Shown: positions 34,391-44,013, numbered from the stretch's first letter. The stretch is DNA of 64,000 bases from Streptomyces diastatochromogenes (GCF_002242805.1 NZ_MCGQ01000010.1:194726-258725); one strand, 5' to 3'. Notes: generated by a model not told the origin, from the sequence alone. Translations and numbers: made by a program.

Positions 34391-34875
34391 GCACTCCCAA
34401 GTACGAAGCCGGTTCGGCGGCCGCGGCCGCCGCCGGTGCGCACGGCTGCACGAGAAAGGGACGCACGGACGAAACCATTAGTTCCGTTTCTGGGGATTGC
34501 GTGAAGTTCGCCACGTTCGCGATCACCAAACCCGGTTGCGTACGGCCAAGTCGCGTCCCTTGCGAGAAGTTGGGCGGCGCGCCCATCCACGCACATGGTC
34601 CAAATGGAGTACTGTTGCGAGCCCTGGGTCCGGTTTCCCACCAGGGTGTCCGCGGCCTCGCAGGACCGCTGGGAGGGGGCTAGTTGCACAGGGTGATGAA
34701 GTTCGTCACTTAGCGTTGCGAATAGGTAACCGTGCCATAACGGCGACCCAGGGCCCATGCCCGACACGCCGGGCAACTCGGCAAGGTTGTGGCAGGCTGC
34801 ACCCGGGCAGGCCACACTCGACTAGCGGAAGCAGCGACGCACGTGACGTCGGCAGGCACCACCCGGGAGGTCCCC
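34391..34875. other. Leader region of sepH with possible structured RNA
   Basis: About 485 bases without a gene precede sepH. TACTGT at 34610-34615 could be a -10 box. A nested stem (GCGAG...CTCGC around CCCTGG...CCAGGG, about 34617-34664) may form in the leader. The sequence TGAAGTTCGYCAC occurs twice, near 34502 and 34693. No known riboswitch class is recognised. Confidence 0.45.
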
Positions 34876-35916
34876 ATGCCCGAACTGCGTGTCGTGGCCG
34901 TCTCGAATGACGGCACACGGCTGGTGCTCAAGGCTGCCGACTCTACGGAGTACACGCTTCCGATCGACGAACGCCTGCGCGCCGCCGTGCGGGGCGACCG
35001 GCCCCGCCTCGGCCAGATCGAGATCGAGGTGGAGAGCCATCTCCGCCCCCGAGACATCCAGGCCCGTATACGTGCGGGTGCCACCGCGGAAGAGGTGGCC
35101 CAGCTCGCCGGCATCCCCGTCGACCGGGTGCGGCGCTTCGAGGGTCCGGTGCTGGCCGAGCGCGCCTTCATGGCCGAGCGGGCCCGCAAGACCCCGGTCC
35201 GCCGCCCCGGCGAGAACTCCGGTCCGCTGCTCGGCGAGGCCGTGCAGGAGCGGCTGTTGCTGCGCGGTGCCGAGAAGGACACCGTGCAGTGGGACTCCTG
35301 GCGCCGCGACGACGGCACCTGGGAGGTCCTTCTCGTCTACCTGGTAGCGGGCGAACCGCACTCGGCGAGCTGGACCTACGACCCGCCCCGGCGGCTCGTC
35401 CAGGCCGTGGACGACGAGGCGCGCTCGCTGATCGGCGAGTCCGACGACCTCGCCGTACCGGAACCGAGTTTCCCGTTCGTCCCGCGCATCGCCCGGCTGC
35501 CGCGCGAGCGTTCGATGGACCGCGCCCTCGACCGCGGGGACCGGGAGCGGCCGAGCCTGCCGGCCCAGTCGTCCGAGCCCGCCGAGGAGAGCACGGGCGA
35601 ACGCGACTCACTCACCAGCCTGTTGGAGGCGGTGCCGAGCTTCCGGGGCGACCTGGTGGTCCCGGAACGGCTCACGGAGTCCCCGGAGGAGCCCCCCGAG
35701 GAACCCGCGGCGGAGGAGCCCCCGGCGCCCGCCGCCTCGGCCGGCTCCGCCTACGCGGACGTCCTCATGCCGCGCTCGGTGGGCAGTCACCGCGACCGGC
35801 TCACCGGCGCGACCGACCGCCAGGCCGAGGCCGACGGCGTCCGCCCCGGCCGCCGCGCCGCGGTCCCGAGCTGGGACGAGATCGTGTTCGGGACCCGACG
35901 CAAGAAGCAGGAGTAA
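34876..35916 (+). CDS. sepH: Cell-division protein SepH
   Basis: The 346-residue protein has an N-terminal DUF3071 domain containing a helix-turn-helix (IQARIRAGATAEEVAQLAGI, about 57-76). A long disordered Pro/Glu/Arg-rich linker (about 200-320) follows, with the conserved C-terminal peptide VPSWDEIVFGTRRK. SepH binds FtsZ and promotes Z-ring assembly in sporulating Streptomyces. ATG 34876 has GGGAGG five bases upstream. A strong terminator follows. In-frame sequence back to 34789 is not conserved. Confidence 0.92.
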   Translation: MPELRVVAVSNDGTRLVLKAADSTEYTLPIDERLRAAVRGDRPRLGQIEIEVESHLRPRDIQARIRAGATAEEVAQLAGIPVDRVRRFEGPVLAERAFMAERARKTPVRRPGENSGPLLGEAVQERLLLRGAEKDTVQWDSWRRDDGTWEVLLVYLVAGEPHSASWTYDPPRRLVQAVDDEARSLIGESDDLAVPEPSFPFVPRIARLPRERSMDRALDRGDRERPSLPAQSSEPAEESTGERDSLTSLLEAVPSFRGDLVVPERLTESPEEPPEEPAAEEPPAPAASAGSAYADVLMPRSVGSHRDRLTGATDRQAEADGVRPGRRAAVPSWDEIVFGTRRKKQE

Positions 35917-35936
35917 ACCGGCCGTACGGCCGTATG

Positions 35937-35968
35937 AAGTGGGGGCACGCGCGCGTGCCCCCACTTTT
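35937..35968. terminator. Bidirectional terminator after sepH
   Basis: AAGTGGGGGCACGC (35937-35950) pairs with GCGTGCCCCCACTT (35953-35966), then TT. It serves sepH and the convergent sulfurtransferase gene. Confidence 0.88.
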
Positions 35969-35976
35969 CCTGTTGC

Positions 35977-36828
35977 CTACTGCGGGTCCGGCCCCACCGC
36001 GACCGGACGGGACGGGTCCGAGGACCACTCCGACCAGGAGCCGACGTACAGCGCCGCCGGAATGCCCGCGACCGCGAGGGCCAGCACCTCGTGAGCGCCC
36101 GAGACGCCCGAGCCGCAGTACACGCCCACCGGCGCCTCCTCGGACACGCCCAAGGCCTTGAAGCGGTCCCTCAGGTCCGCAGCGGGCAGGAAACGGCCGT
36201 CCGGGCCCACGTTCTCGTTCGTCGGCGCCGACACCGCACCCGGGATGTGCCCGCCGACCCGGTCGATCGGCTCCACCTCACCCCGGTACCGCTCCCCCGC
36301 GCGGGCGTCGAGCAGCACGCCCGCGCGGGCCAGGGCGGCGGCCCCGTCCGCGTCGAGCAGCCCGGCCGCGTCCGGCGCCGGTGCGAAGTCGCCCTCCGAC
36401 GGGGCGGGTACGTCCGTCGACAGCGGGCCCTGCCAGACCGGCAACCCGCCGTCGAGAACCCGCACGTCCGGGTGACCCGTCCAGCGCAGCAGCCACCACG
36501 CGCGCGCGGCCGCCCAGCCCTGTCCGCCGTCGTAGACGACGACCGGCCGGCCGGCCGACACGCCCGCGCGGCGCATGGCCGCGCCGAACTCCGCGAGGTC
36601 GGGCAGCGGATGGCGACCGTGTGATCCGGGGGCCGAGGCCAGCTCCCGGTCCAGGTCGACGAAGACCGCGCCGGGCAGGTGCCCGGCCGCGTACTCGGCC
36701 CGGCCGTCGAAGGCCGGGGCGCCCGCCGCCTTCGCCATGGTCAGCTGCCAGCGGACGTCCAGCAGGACGGGCGGGCGCTCCCCGGTCAGCTCGGCGGCGA
36801 GTTCGGTTGCGGTGATGATGGCTGTCAT
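35977..36828 (-). CDS. Sulfurtransferase (two rhodanese domains)
   Basis: The 283-residue enzyme moves sulfane sulfur from thiosulfate or 3-mercaptopyruvate to an acceptor. It has two rhodanese domains. The second carries the active cysteine in YCGSGVSGAHEVLAL (CGSGVS resembles the mercaptopyruvate type more than CRKGVT). The start is ATG 36828, with AGGA eight bases upstream. It reads as a single-gene unit. Confidence 0.9.
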   Translation of the reverse strand: MTAIITATELAAELTGERPPVLLDVRWQLTMAKAAGAPAFDGRAEYAAGHLPGAVFVDLDRELASAPGSHGRHPLPDLAEFGAAMRRAGVSAGRPVVVYDGGQGWAAARAWWLLRWTGHPDVRVLDGGLPVWQGPLSTDVPAPSEGDFAPAPDAAGLLDADGAAALARAGVLLDARAGERYRGEVEPIDRVGGHIPGAVSAPTNENVGPDGRFLPAADLRDRFKALGVSEEAPVGVYCGSGVSGAHEVLALAVAGIPAALYVGSWSEWSSDPSRPVAVGPDPQ

Positions 36829-37146
36829 GGCGTCCATCCTTACGTCAGGGGTGGCCGCGGCGTCCAGGTCCGGCTACTCTCCCGCCGGACAGGCTCGATC
36901 ACGAGGCGTACGGGATCGGGCACACGCTGTACAGCTGACGGACACCCGTCGGCCATCGTCAGGAAGCGTCCTAAGACGGCAGATCGGACATCCTCCCAGA
37001 CGTACCGCCCGGGCGTCGGCGCGCACGGTACGCGGCACGCCGGAGGATGCGGATACCTGGCATGGGCGTGCGCGCGCCAGCGGCACACCCCTTCCGGGGA
37101 GCGGAAGCGACACGGCCACCGCGAGGGGCCGGGGAGAGAGTGATCG
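36829..37146. other. Intergenic region between divergent genes
   Basis: About 318 bases between the sulfurtransferase and the VOC protein hold both promoters and the GGAGAGAG ribosome site of the VOC gene. No gene or RNA structure is recognised. Confidence 0.4.
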
Positions 37147-37938
37147 ATGACCGAGGCACGGGAGTCGGCCGGTCCGCACGCGCGGCGCACGCCGGGCACG
37201 CCCTGCTGGGTGAGCCTGATGGTGCACGGGCTGGCCACGACCGAGGAGTTCTACGGGGAGCTGTTCGGCTGGGAGTTCCGGCCGGGCCCGCAGCAGCTCG
37301 GCCCCTATGTGCGGGCGCTGCTGGACGGGCACGAGGTGGCGGGCATCGGCCAGCTGCCGCCGGACCGCCGGCTGCCGGTCGCCTGGACGCCGTACCTCGC
37401 CTCGGACGACGTGGACCACACGGCCGAAATGGTGCGGCTGTGCGGCGGCACGGTGGCCGTCGGACCGCTGGACGCGGCCGAGGCCGGGCGGATGGCCATC
37501 GCGTCCGACCCCGCCGGGGCGGTGTTCGGGATCTGGCAGGCGTCCGCCCTCCTCGGCACGGCGCTCAGCGGCGTCCCCGGCACCCCCGCCTGGAACGAGC
37601 TGCTCACCTTCGAGACGGAGAGCGTCACCAAGTTCTACGAGACCGTGTTCGGGTACGCGGAGGAGCCGGTGGTGTCCGCCGACTTCGACTACGTGACCCT
37701 GCACATCGGGGGCCGCCCGGTGGCCGGCATCCACGGCATCGGGCACGGTCTGCCCCGGGACCGTGGACCGCACTGGCTGACGTACTTCGAGGTCGCGGAC
37801 GCCGACGGAACGCTGCGGCAGGTCGCCGAACTGGGCGGTCGGGTGGTCAGGCCGGCCCACGACAGCGAGCACGGGCGGGTCGCCACGGTGGCGGATCCGG
37901 AGGGAGCGGTCTTCTCGGTGGTCCAGAGCCCGCGCTGA
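37147..37938 (+). CDS. VOC/glyoxalase-fold protein (two domains)
   Basis: The 263-residue protein has two vicinal-oxygen-chelate modules. The first starts CWVSLMVHGLATTEEFYGEL and the second NELLTFETESVTKFYETVFG; both end in a DPxGAVFxxxQ-like strand. These often bind metal and drugs or hydroxylated substrates. The substrate is not evident, and resistance or lyase roles are equally possible. The ATG has a purine-rich ribosome site. Confidence 0.82.
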   Translation: MTEARESAGPHARRTPGTPCWVSLMVHGLATTEEFYGELFGWEFRPGPQQLGPYVRALLDGHEVAGIGQLPPDRRLPVAWTPYLASDDVDHTAEMVRLCGGTVAVGPLDAAEAGRMAIASDPAGAVFGIWQASALLGTALSGVPGTPAWNELLTFETESVTKFYETVFGYAEEPVVSADFDYVTLHIGGRPVAGIHGIGHGLPRDRGPHWLTYFEVADADGTLRQVAELGGRVVRPAHDSEHGRVATVADPEGAVFSVVQSPR

Positions 37939-37954
37939 GCCGTGTGCGGTGACC

Positions 37955-38605
37955 TCAGACCGCGGACACCGGCAGGACGTCCGGGGACAGGGCCGCCGCG
38001 CGGGCCGACGCGGCGGTCATCCGGCGCCGGTGGTGACGGCGGCACAGCACCTCGTAGCCGACCTCGCCCGCGGACTGGTTGACGTCGCCGACGACCACCT
38101 GGGCGCCTTCCACGACCATCTCGCCGCCTATCGTGCGGGCGTTGTGCGTGGCGCGGGCGCCGCACCAGCACAGCGCCTCGACCTGCAGCACCTCTATGCG
38201 GTCGGCCAGTTCCACCAGCCGCTGGGAGCCCGGGAAGAGCTTGGAGCGGAAGTCGGTGGTGATCCCGAAGGCGAAGACGTCCATGCCGAGGTCGTCCACC
38301 ACACGCGCGAGCTGGTCGATCTGCTCGGGCGCGAGGAACTGCGCCTCGTCCGCGATCACATAGTCCGCGCGCCCGCCCTGCGAGAGGTGCTCGACGAGGT
38401 AGGCGTACAGGTCCTGGCCGTCCTCGACCTCCACCGCATCGGTGACCAGGCCCAGCCGGGAGGAGAGCTTGCCCTCGCCCGCCCGGTCGTCCCGGGTGAA
38501 GATCATGCCGACGAGGCCCCGCGCGGAGCGGTTGTGCTCGATCTGCAGAGCCAGCGTCGACTTCCCGCAGTCCATCGTTCCGGAGAAGAACACCAGCTCG
38601 GGCAT
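37955..38605 (-). CDS. tdk: Thymidine kinase
   Basis: The 216-residue type II thymidine kinase phosphorylates thymidine. Walker A is SGTMDCGKS (8-16), followed by the DEAQFL active site and a zinc-binding pair CWCG and CRRH near the C-terminus. The C-terminus is longer than in E. coli Tdk, ending ALSPDVLPVSAV. Confidence 0.95.
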   Translation of the reverse strand: MPELVFFSGTMDCGKSTLALQIEHNRSARGLVGMIFTRDDRAGEGKLSSRLGLVTDAVEVEDGQDLYAYLVEHLSQGGRADYVIADEAQFLAPEQIDQLARVVDDLGMDVFAFGITTDFRSKLFPGSQRLVELADRIEVLQVEALCWCGARATHNARTIGGEMVVEGAQVVVGDVNQSAGEVGYEVLCRRHHRRRMTAASARAAALSPDVLPVSAV

Positions 38606-38655
38606 GAGGAGTTGAGCACCTTTCGGCAAGAGATGGGGCAGGGAGCAGGGAGGCG

Positions 38656-39846
38656 TCAGGAGCGTACTTCGAGCAACGGGACCAGCTGCTCGGCAGGGGT
38701 CATCGAGCCGTGGTTGCCGACCAGCGCCGACTCCTTGGGCTCCCGCTCGGAGGCGATGATCAGCACGTCGTCGTGCGCCGCCGCGACCACGTCCCCGAGG
38801 CGCGCGTACACCCGGTCGTCCACCTGCGGCCCGAACCAGCCCGCCGCGATCGCCTCGTCCCGCGAGGCCACCCAGAACTGCTCGCCGAGCACCTCGCGCC
38901 ACACGGTCAGTACGTCGTTCTCGGCGCCCGGCACCGCGTACACGTGCCGCGCCCGCCCCTCCCCGCCGAGCAGGGCGACTCCGGCGCGCAGCTCCCAGTC
39001 CTCGTCGAAGTCGATGCGGTGCTGCTCGTCGAAGGGAACGTCGACCATGCCGTGGTCGGCGGTGACGTACAGGGCGCTGCGCGGGGGCAGCTGCTCGGCG
39101 AGGCGCTGGGCGAGCCGGTCGACGCACATGAGCTGTCCGCGCCAGGTGTCGGAGGCGACTCCGTAGCGGTGTCCGGCGCCGTCCAGCTCGGCGTAGTACG
39201 TGTACACCAGGGAGCGGTCGCCGGCGGCCAGTTGTTCGGCGGCGAGGTCCATGCGGTCCTCGCCGGTCAGCCGGCCGTGGAAGCGGCCGCCGCTGAGCGC
39301 GATCTTGGTCAGCGGGGTGTGCTCGAAGGCGGGCGAGGACACCTGGGCGGAGTGCACGCCGGCCTCGTGGGCCAGCTGGAAGACCGTGGGGTACGGCTGC
39401 CAGGGGCGCGGGTCGGTGTACGGCTGCCAGCGGAGCTGGTTCATCAGCTCGCCGGTGGCCGGGTTGCGGACGGTGTAGCCGGGCAGGCCGTGGGCGCCCG
39501 GGGGCAGGCCGGTGCCGACGGAGGCCAGGGAGGTCGCGGTGGTCGCCGGGTAGCCGGCGGTGAGCGGGCGTCCGGTGCCGCCGCGCGAGCTGCCGAGCAG
39601 GGAGGTGAGGAACGGGGCCTCGTCGGGGTGCGCCCTCAGCTGCTCCCAGCCGAGCCCGTCTATCAGGAAGACACAGACCCGGTCGGCCGGGGTCAGCTCC
39701 GTGATCGTGGCGGTCGTACCGGGGACGCCGAGGCCGGCGGCCAGGGTCGGCAGGAGGTCGGCGAGGGAGCCGGTGCCGTACTGGGGCAGCGGTGCGGTGT
39801 CCAGGGCGAGCGGTTCCGGGTGGTCCCAGGGGGTAGGCAGGGCCAT
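38656..39846 (-). CDS. Alkaline-phosphatase-superfamily phosphodiesterase
   Basis: The 396-residue protein belongs to the type I phosphodiesterase/nucleotide pyrophosphatase branch. FLIDGLGWEQL supplies the first metal Asp, TTATSLASVGTGL the nucleophilic Thr, ADHGMVD the His/Asp pair, and NHGSM the last His. There is no signal peptide, so it acts in the cytosol. The ATG overlaps the stop of the DUF5998 gene by one base. Confidence 0.85.
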   Translation of the reverse strand: MALPTPWDHPEPLALDTAPLPQYGTGSLADLLPTLAAGLGVPGTTATITELTPADRVCVFLIDGLGWEQLRAHPDEAPFLTSLLGSSRGGTGRPLTAGYPATTATSLASVGTGLPPGAHGLPGYTVRNPATGELMNQLRWQPYTDPRPWQPYPTVFQLAHEAGVHSAQVSSPAFEHTPLTKIALSGGRFHGRLTGEDRMDLAAEQLAAGDRSLVYTYYAELDGAGHRYGVASDTWRGQLMCVDRLAQRLAEQLPPRSALYVTADHGMVDVPFDEQHRIDFDEDWELRAGVALLGGEGRARHVYAVPGAENDVLTVWREVLGEQFWVASRDEAIAAGWFGPQVDDRVYARLGDVVAAAHDDVLIIASEREPKESALVGNHGSMTPAEQLVPLLEVRS

Positions 39847-40433
39847 CAGCGTGTGACGTCCGCGGTCGCCTCGGAGATGGCCTGCGCGAAGGCGAGCGCC
39901 TGGCGCACCGTCTCCGGGCCGTCCCCTGCCTCGCTGACGCGCAGGCTGAGGTCGTCCGCCGTGGAGTTGCCCGTGTAGCCGTGGTCGGCCTCGCAGTTGG
40001 GGTCGCCGCAGGCGGCGGGCTCCAGGTCGATACGGCTGACCGCGCCCCAGCCGATGGTCAGGACGACCTCACGGGGCAGTGTGCCCGGCGTGTACTGCTC
40101 CGGGTTCGCGACCACCCGGCTGACCACGACCGACGAGATCCGGCCGAGCTTCACGGACTCCGTGGACGTCGTGGCGTACGGCGTCGGGGAGGTGCTGTCG
40201 GCGGCCTGCTCGTCGGTGTGGCTGACGATGAAGCGGTTGCCGGTGAGGACCAGGACGGTCACGTGCCGGCGCACTTCGTTCTGGTCGAACGTGGTCTCCT
40301 GGTGGACCAGGTACGACCGGACGGGCTCGCCGCCCACAGCGGCCTCCACCGCCTCGGAAACGAGGGCCGGGTAGTAGCCGCTGCGCTCGATCGCCGTGCG
40401 CAGCCCCTGGTTCGTCGTACTGGTCTTGGCCAT
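39846..40433 (-). CDS. DUF5998 family protein
   Basis: The 195-residue protein has a conserved TTFDQNEVRRHVTVLVLT segment, a beta-rich core with GRISSVVVSRVV, and a CGDPNCEADHGYTG patch that may bind metal. The family is restricted to actinobacteria and its function is unknown. It is encoded upstream of the phosphodiesterase, with overlapping stop and start. Confidence 0.8.
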   Translation of the reverse strand: MAKTSTTNQGLRTAIERSGYYPALVSEAVEAAVGGEPVRSYLVHQETTFDQNEVRRHVTVLVLTGNRFIVSHTDEQAADSTSPTPYATTSTESVKLGRISSVVVSRVVANPEQYTPGTLPREVVLTIGWGAVSRIDLEPAACGDPNCEADHGYTGNSTADDLSLRVSEAGDGPETVRQALAFAQAISEATADVTR

Positions 40434-40443
40434 GGCGTCCATC

Positions 40444-40677
40444 CTAATCCGTGGGCAAGGGGGGTCCGGGCCAGTCGCGGGCACCGGGGGCGGCCTTCGC
40501 ACCCGTGCGCGGGTGCCGTGGCACGAGCCCCGGCAGGATGTCCAGCCGCTCGGCGCCGACCAGACAGGAGACGGGTTCGCGACCGCCGGCGTCCGCTTCG
40601 AACGCGACGACGAGGGGCGGTGCTTCGCCCAGGGCCTGTCGACTGCCCTCGGGCAGTTCCCGTCCGGCGATCTCCAT
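40444..40677 (-). CDS. Small hypothetical protein (77 residues)
   Basis: The 77-residue protein has a beta-rich start (MEIAGRELPEGSRQALGEA) with PPLVVAFEADAGG, and a Pro/Arg-rich tail. A strong ribosome site (GGAGGGGGG) precedes the ATG. It lies between the GNAT/CoA-ligase fusion gene and the DUF5998 gene with only short gaps, so it is likely in one operon. No family is recognised. Confidence 0.65.
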   Translation of the reverse strand: MEIAGRELPEGSRQALGEAPPLVVAFEADAGGREPVSCLVGAERLDILPGLVPRHPRTGAKAAPGARDWPGPPLPTD

Positions 40678-40696
40678 CCGGTCCCCCCTCCCCCGC

Positions 40697-43543
40697 TCAG
40701 TAGGCCGGCAGCGTGCGCGGGCCGAGGTCGTCGCGGGCGGGGGGCGGTGCGAGCCGCAGGGTGGCGCCGAGGACGCTCACGCCGTGCTGGGCTACGACCA
40801 CCGGCTCCAGGGTGACGGCGACGACCTCGGGGTGATCGTCCACGAGCCGGGAGACCCGCAGCAGCAGCTCCTCGAGCGCGGGCGTGTCCACGGGCGTGGA
40901 GCCGCGCCAGCCGAACAGCAGCGGGGCGGTGCGGATCGACCGCACCAGCGAGGTCGCCTCCCGGTCAGTGACCGGGATCAGCCGGTGCGCCATGTCCCCG
41001 AGCAGCTGTGAGGCGGCCCCGGCGAGGCCGAAGGAGAGCACGGCCCCGGCGGCCGGGTCGATCACGGCCCGGACGACCGTGTCGACTCCCCGGGGCGCCA
41101 TCCCCTGCACCACCGGCCGCAGCTCCTCGGGCTGCCCGAACAGCTCGGTCAACTCGGTGTAGGCCCGGCGCAGTTGTTCCTCGTCCGCCAGGTCGAGGCG
41201 TACGCCGCCCAGATCGGCCCGGTGCCTGAGGTGCGGGGCGGTGGCCTTGAGGGCCACGGGGTAGCCGAGGGTGCGGGCGGCCTCGGCGGCGGCGTCCGGG
41301 GTGGGCGCGGGGAGCGCCCGGCGCACGTGGATGCCGTACCGGTCGAGCAGCTCGCAGGTCTCCGCCTGCCCGAGCGTGAGCCCCTGCCCGCGCTCCAGCA
41401 GCCCGCCGATCAGCTGGGCGGCCCCCTTCTCGTCGATGTCGTCGTACTCCGGCACCTTGCCCGGATCGGCGGCCTCACGCCGCCACTGCGCGTACTTGAC
41501 CGCTTCGGCGAGGGCCCGGACGGCACGTTCTGCGGCGGGGTAGGCGGGGATGAGACGGGAGCAGCTTTGCGAGGCTTCGGGTGCTTCCGGTACCGCGGTG
41601 GGCAATGGTTCCGCAGGGCGGACCAGGTGGGCATCGCCCTCAGCGCCGGGCGCCTTCGCAAGAGCCTGGGGTGACGTACTCGCCGCAGCCGACAACGCCT
41701 CCGCAAGCCCCCCGAGCTCCACATGCACCACCAGCACCGGTTTCCCCGGAACCGCAGCCGCAGCCGAGCGCAGCGCCTCCGCCAGCTCCGCGTCCCCGGG
41801 CGACCCCTCCCCGATCGCCGGAATCGCCGTGACGACGACGGCGTCACACGTCTCGTCCGCCAGCGCCCGCGACAACGCCCGATGGAAGTCCTCCGCCGTC
41901 GCCCCGGTCGTCAGGTCCAGCGGAGGCGACGGCCGCAGCCCCTCCGCGAGACACCGGTCGTACGTCAGCACCCCCAGCGACTCCGAGTTCCCGAGGATCG
42001 CCACGCGCGGCCCCGCGGGCAGCGGCTGCCGGGCCAGCAGCAGCCCCGCGTCGACCAGTTCGGTGATCGTGTCGACCCGGATCACCCCGGCCTGCCGCAG
42101 CAGCGCGGAGACGGTCGCGTGCGGCAGCCGTGTCGCCCGTACCGCGTGCCCCTGCGGCGCGGAGCCGACCCCCTGCACCACGACCAGCGGCTTCGCCGCC
42201 GCCGTGCGCCGGGCGAGGCGGGTGAACTTGCGCGGGTTGCCGAGGGACTCCAGGTACATCAGGGCGACGTCGGTCTCCGGGTCGTCGTACCAGTACTGGA
42301 GGACGTCGTTGCCGGAGACGTCGGCCCGGTTCCCGGCGGAGACGAAGGTGGACACCCCGGTGACCCCGGTGACGCCTCCGCCGCGCCGGTGCAGCCGGGA
42401 CAGCAGCGCGATGCCGATGGCCCCGGACTGCGTGAACAGGCCGATGCGGCCCGGGCGGGGCATCTCGGGGGCGAGCGAGGCGTTCAGCAGGACGTCGGGC
42501 GCGGTGTTGATGACGCCGAAGGCGTTCGGGCCGATGATCCGCATGCCGTACGCGCGCGCGAGCTGGACCAGGGCGCGCTGCCGCTCGCGCCCCTCGGGCC
42601 CGCTCTCGGCGTACCCGGCGGACAGCACGACCAGCCCCTGCACCCCGTGCTCGCCGCACTCGGAGACCACGGCGGGCACGTGCTCGGCCGGTACGGCGAC
42701 GACGGCGAGGTCGACCGGCCCCTCGATGTCCCGCACCGAGCGGTACGCGGGCACCCCGTCGACCTCCTTGAGGTCCTCGGGGAAGGCCTTGTTCACGGCG
42801 TACAGGCGGCCGGGATGGCCGGCGTCCCGAATGTTGCCGAGGACGCTGCGGCCCACCCCGCCGGGCGCGCGGCCGACGCCGACGACCGCGACGGAGCCGG
42901 GTGCCAGCAGCCGCCGTACCGAGTGGGCCTCGGCGCGCTGCTCCCGCGCGCGCTGCACGGCGAGGGAGCGGTCGGTGGGTTCGAGGTCGAACTCCAGGCG
43001 TACGACGCCGTCCTCGAAGCTGCGCTTCTGGGTGTACCCGGCGTCCGTGAACACCTTGATCATCTTGCTGTTGGCGGGCAGCACCTCGGCGGCGAAGCGG
43101 CGGATGCCGCGCTCGCGGGCGACGGCCGCGATGTGCTCCAGGAGGGCCGAGGCGACCCCGCGGCCCTGGTGGGCGTCCTGCACCAGGAAGGCGACCTCGG
43201 CCTCGTCGGCGGGCGCGGACGCGGGCAGACCGTCGGCACCGATGCGGTCATAGCGTACGGTGGCGATGAACTCGCCGCCGATGGTGGCCGCGAGTCCCAC
43301 CCGGTCCACAAAGTCGTGGTGCGTGAAGCGGTGGACGTCCTTGGCGGAGAGTCGCGGGTACGGCGCGAAGAAGCGGTAGTACTTCGACTCGTCCGAGACC
43401 TGCTCGTAGAAGCTGACCAGGCGGTCGGCGTCATCAACGGTGATGGGCCGGATGCGCGCGGTACCCCCGTCGCGCAGCACCACGTCCGCCTCCCAGTGGG
43501 CGGGGTACTCGTGCCGGTCCTGCCGGTCCGCCGGGCTCTGCAT
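40697..43543 (-). CDS. Protein lysine acetyltransferase: GNAT fused to acyl-CoA synthetase (NDP-forming) domains
   Basis: The 948-residue fusion has an N-terminal GNAT domain (about 15-190, with AFLVQDAHQGRGVASALLEH binding acetyl-CoA). A CoA-binding and ligase-CoA region follows (about 210-640), with VVGVGRAPGGVGRSVLGNI, then an ATP-grasp domain (about 725-948) with GYPVALKATAPHLRHR. This is the Pat architecture that acetylates metabolic enzymes such as acyl-CoA synthetases. In Streptomyces the GNAT part is N-terminal, unlike the C-terminal position in enteric Pat. The start is ATG 43543; the preceding in-frame start at 43573 is less likely. Upstream is the divergent HPr gene. Confidence 0.9.
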   Translation of the reverse strand: MQSPADRQDRHEYPAHWEADVVLRDGGTARIRPITVDDADRLVSFYEQVSDESKYYRFFAPYPRLSAKDVHRFTHHDFVDRVGLAATIGGEFIATVRYDRIGADGLPASAPADEAEVAFLVQDAHQGRGVASALLEHIAAVARERGIRRFAAEVLPANSKMIKVFTDAGYTQKRSFEDGVVRLEFDLEPTDRSLAVQRAREQRAEAHSVRRLLAPGSVAVVGVGRAPGGVGRSVLGNIRDAGHPGRLYAVNKAFPEDLKEVDGVPAYRSVRDIEGPVDLAVVAVPAEHVPAVVSECGEHGVQGLVVLSAGYAESGPEGRERQRALVQLARAYGMRIIGPNAFGVINTAPDVLLNASLAPEMPRPGRIGLFTQSGAIGIALLSRLHRRGGGVTGVTGVSTFVSAGNRADVSGNDVLQYWYDDPETDVALMYLESLGNPRKFTRLARRTAAAKPLVVVQGVGSAPQGHAVRATRLPHATVSALLRQAGVIRVDTITELVDAGLLLARQPLPAGPRVAILGNSESLGVLTYDRCLAEGLRPSPPLDLTTGATAEDFHRALSRALADETCDAVVVTAIPAIGEGSPGDAELAEALRSAAAAVPGKPVLVVHVELGGLAEALSAAASTSPQALAKAPGAEGDAHLVRPAEPLPTAVPEAPEASQSCSRLIPAYPAAERAVRALAEAVKYAQWRREAADPGKVPEYDDIDEKGAAQLIGGLLERGQGLTLGQAETCELLDRYGIHVRRALPAPTPDAAAEAARTLGYPVALKATAPHLRHRADLGGVRLDLADEEQLRRAYTELTELFGQPEELRPVVQGMAPRGVDTVVRAVIDPAAGAVLSFGLAGAASQLLGDMAHRLIPVTDREATSLVRSIRTAPLLFGWRGSTPVDTPALEELLLRVSRLVDDHPEVVAVTLEPVVVAQHGVSVLGATLRLAPPPARDDLGPRTLPAY

Positions 43544-43721
43544 GGGCCCCAGAGTACGGCTCGCGTCCGACAACGGCGCGAGGCAGTCTGTGGAGGACGG
43601 AAGTCGGACCGAGGCCGCGGTCCGATGTCACACCGGAGCAGGACGAACACCCAGCTCCGGGCACGCTTCACGATATGGGAAACTGGTCTAGACAACCCTG
43701 AACACTGAAGGGCAGCAACAC

Positions 43722-44003
43722 ATGGCTGAGCGCCGCGTCAACGTCGGCTGGGCCGAGGGCCTCCACGCCCGCCCCGCTTCCATCTTCGTCCGGGCCGCCA
43801 CGGCCGCAGGTGTCCCGGTGACGATCGCCAAGGCTGACGGCAACCCCGTCAACGCGGCCTCCATGCTGGCTGTCCTGGGCCTGGGCGCCCAGGGCGGCGA
43901 GGAGATCGTCCTCGCCTCCGACGCCGAGGGCGCCGAAGTCGCCCTGGACCGTCTGGCCAAGCTGGTCTCCGAGGGTCTGGAAGAGCTTCCCGAGACCGTC
44001 TGA
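43722..44003 (+). CDS. ptsH: Phosphocarrier protein HPr
   Basis: The 93-residue PTS carrier has the phosphorylated His15 in GLHARPAS and a Ser47 equivalent to the Gram-positive regulatory serine. It passes phosphate from enzyme I to sugar-specific EII complexes. It is a single-gene unit with a terminator 11 bases after the stop. The following GntR gene lies in the opposite direction. Confidence 0.96.
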   Translation: MAERRVNVGWAEGLHARPASIFVRAATAAGVPVTIAKADGNPVNAASMLAVLGLGAQGGEEIVLASDAEGAEVALDRLAKLVSEGLEELPETV

Positions 44004-44013
44004 GGTGTGCCAG

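Noticed and set aside
34391..34875. Cobalamin or other known riboswitch before sepH
   Set aside because: No conserved boxes of the known classes could be identified; only generic stems.
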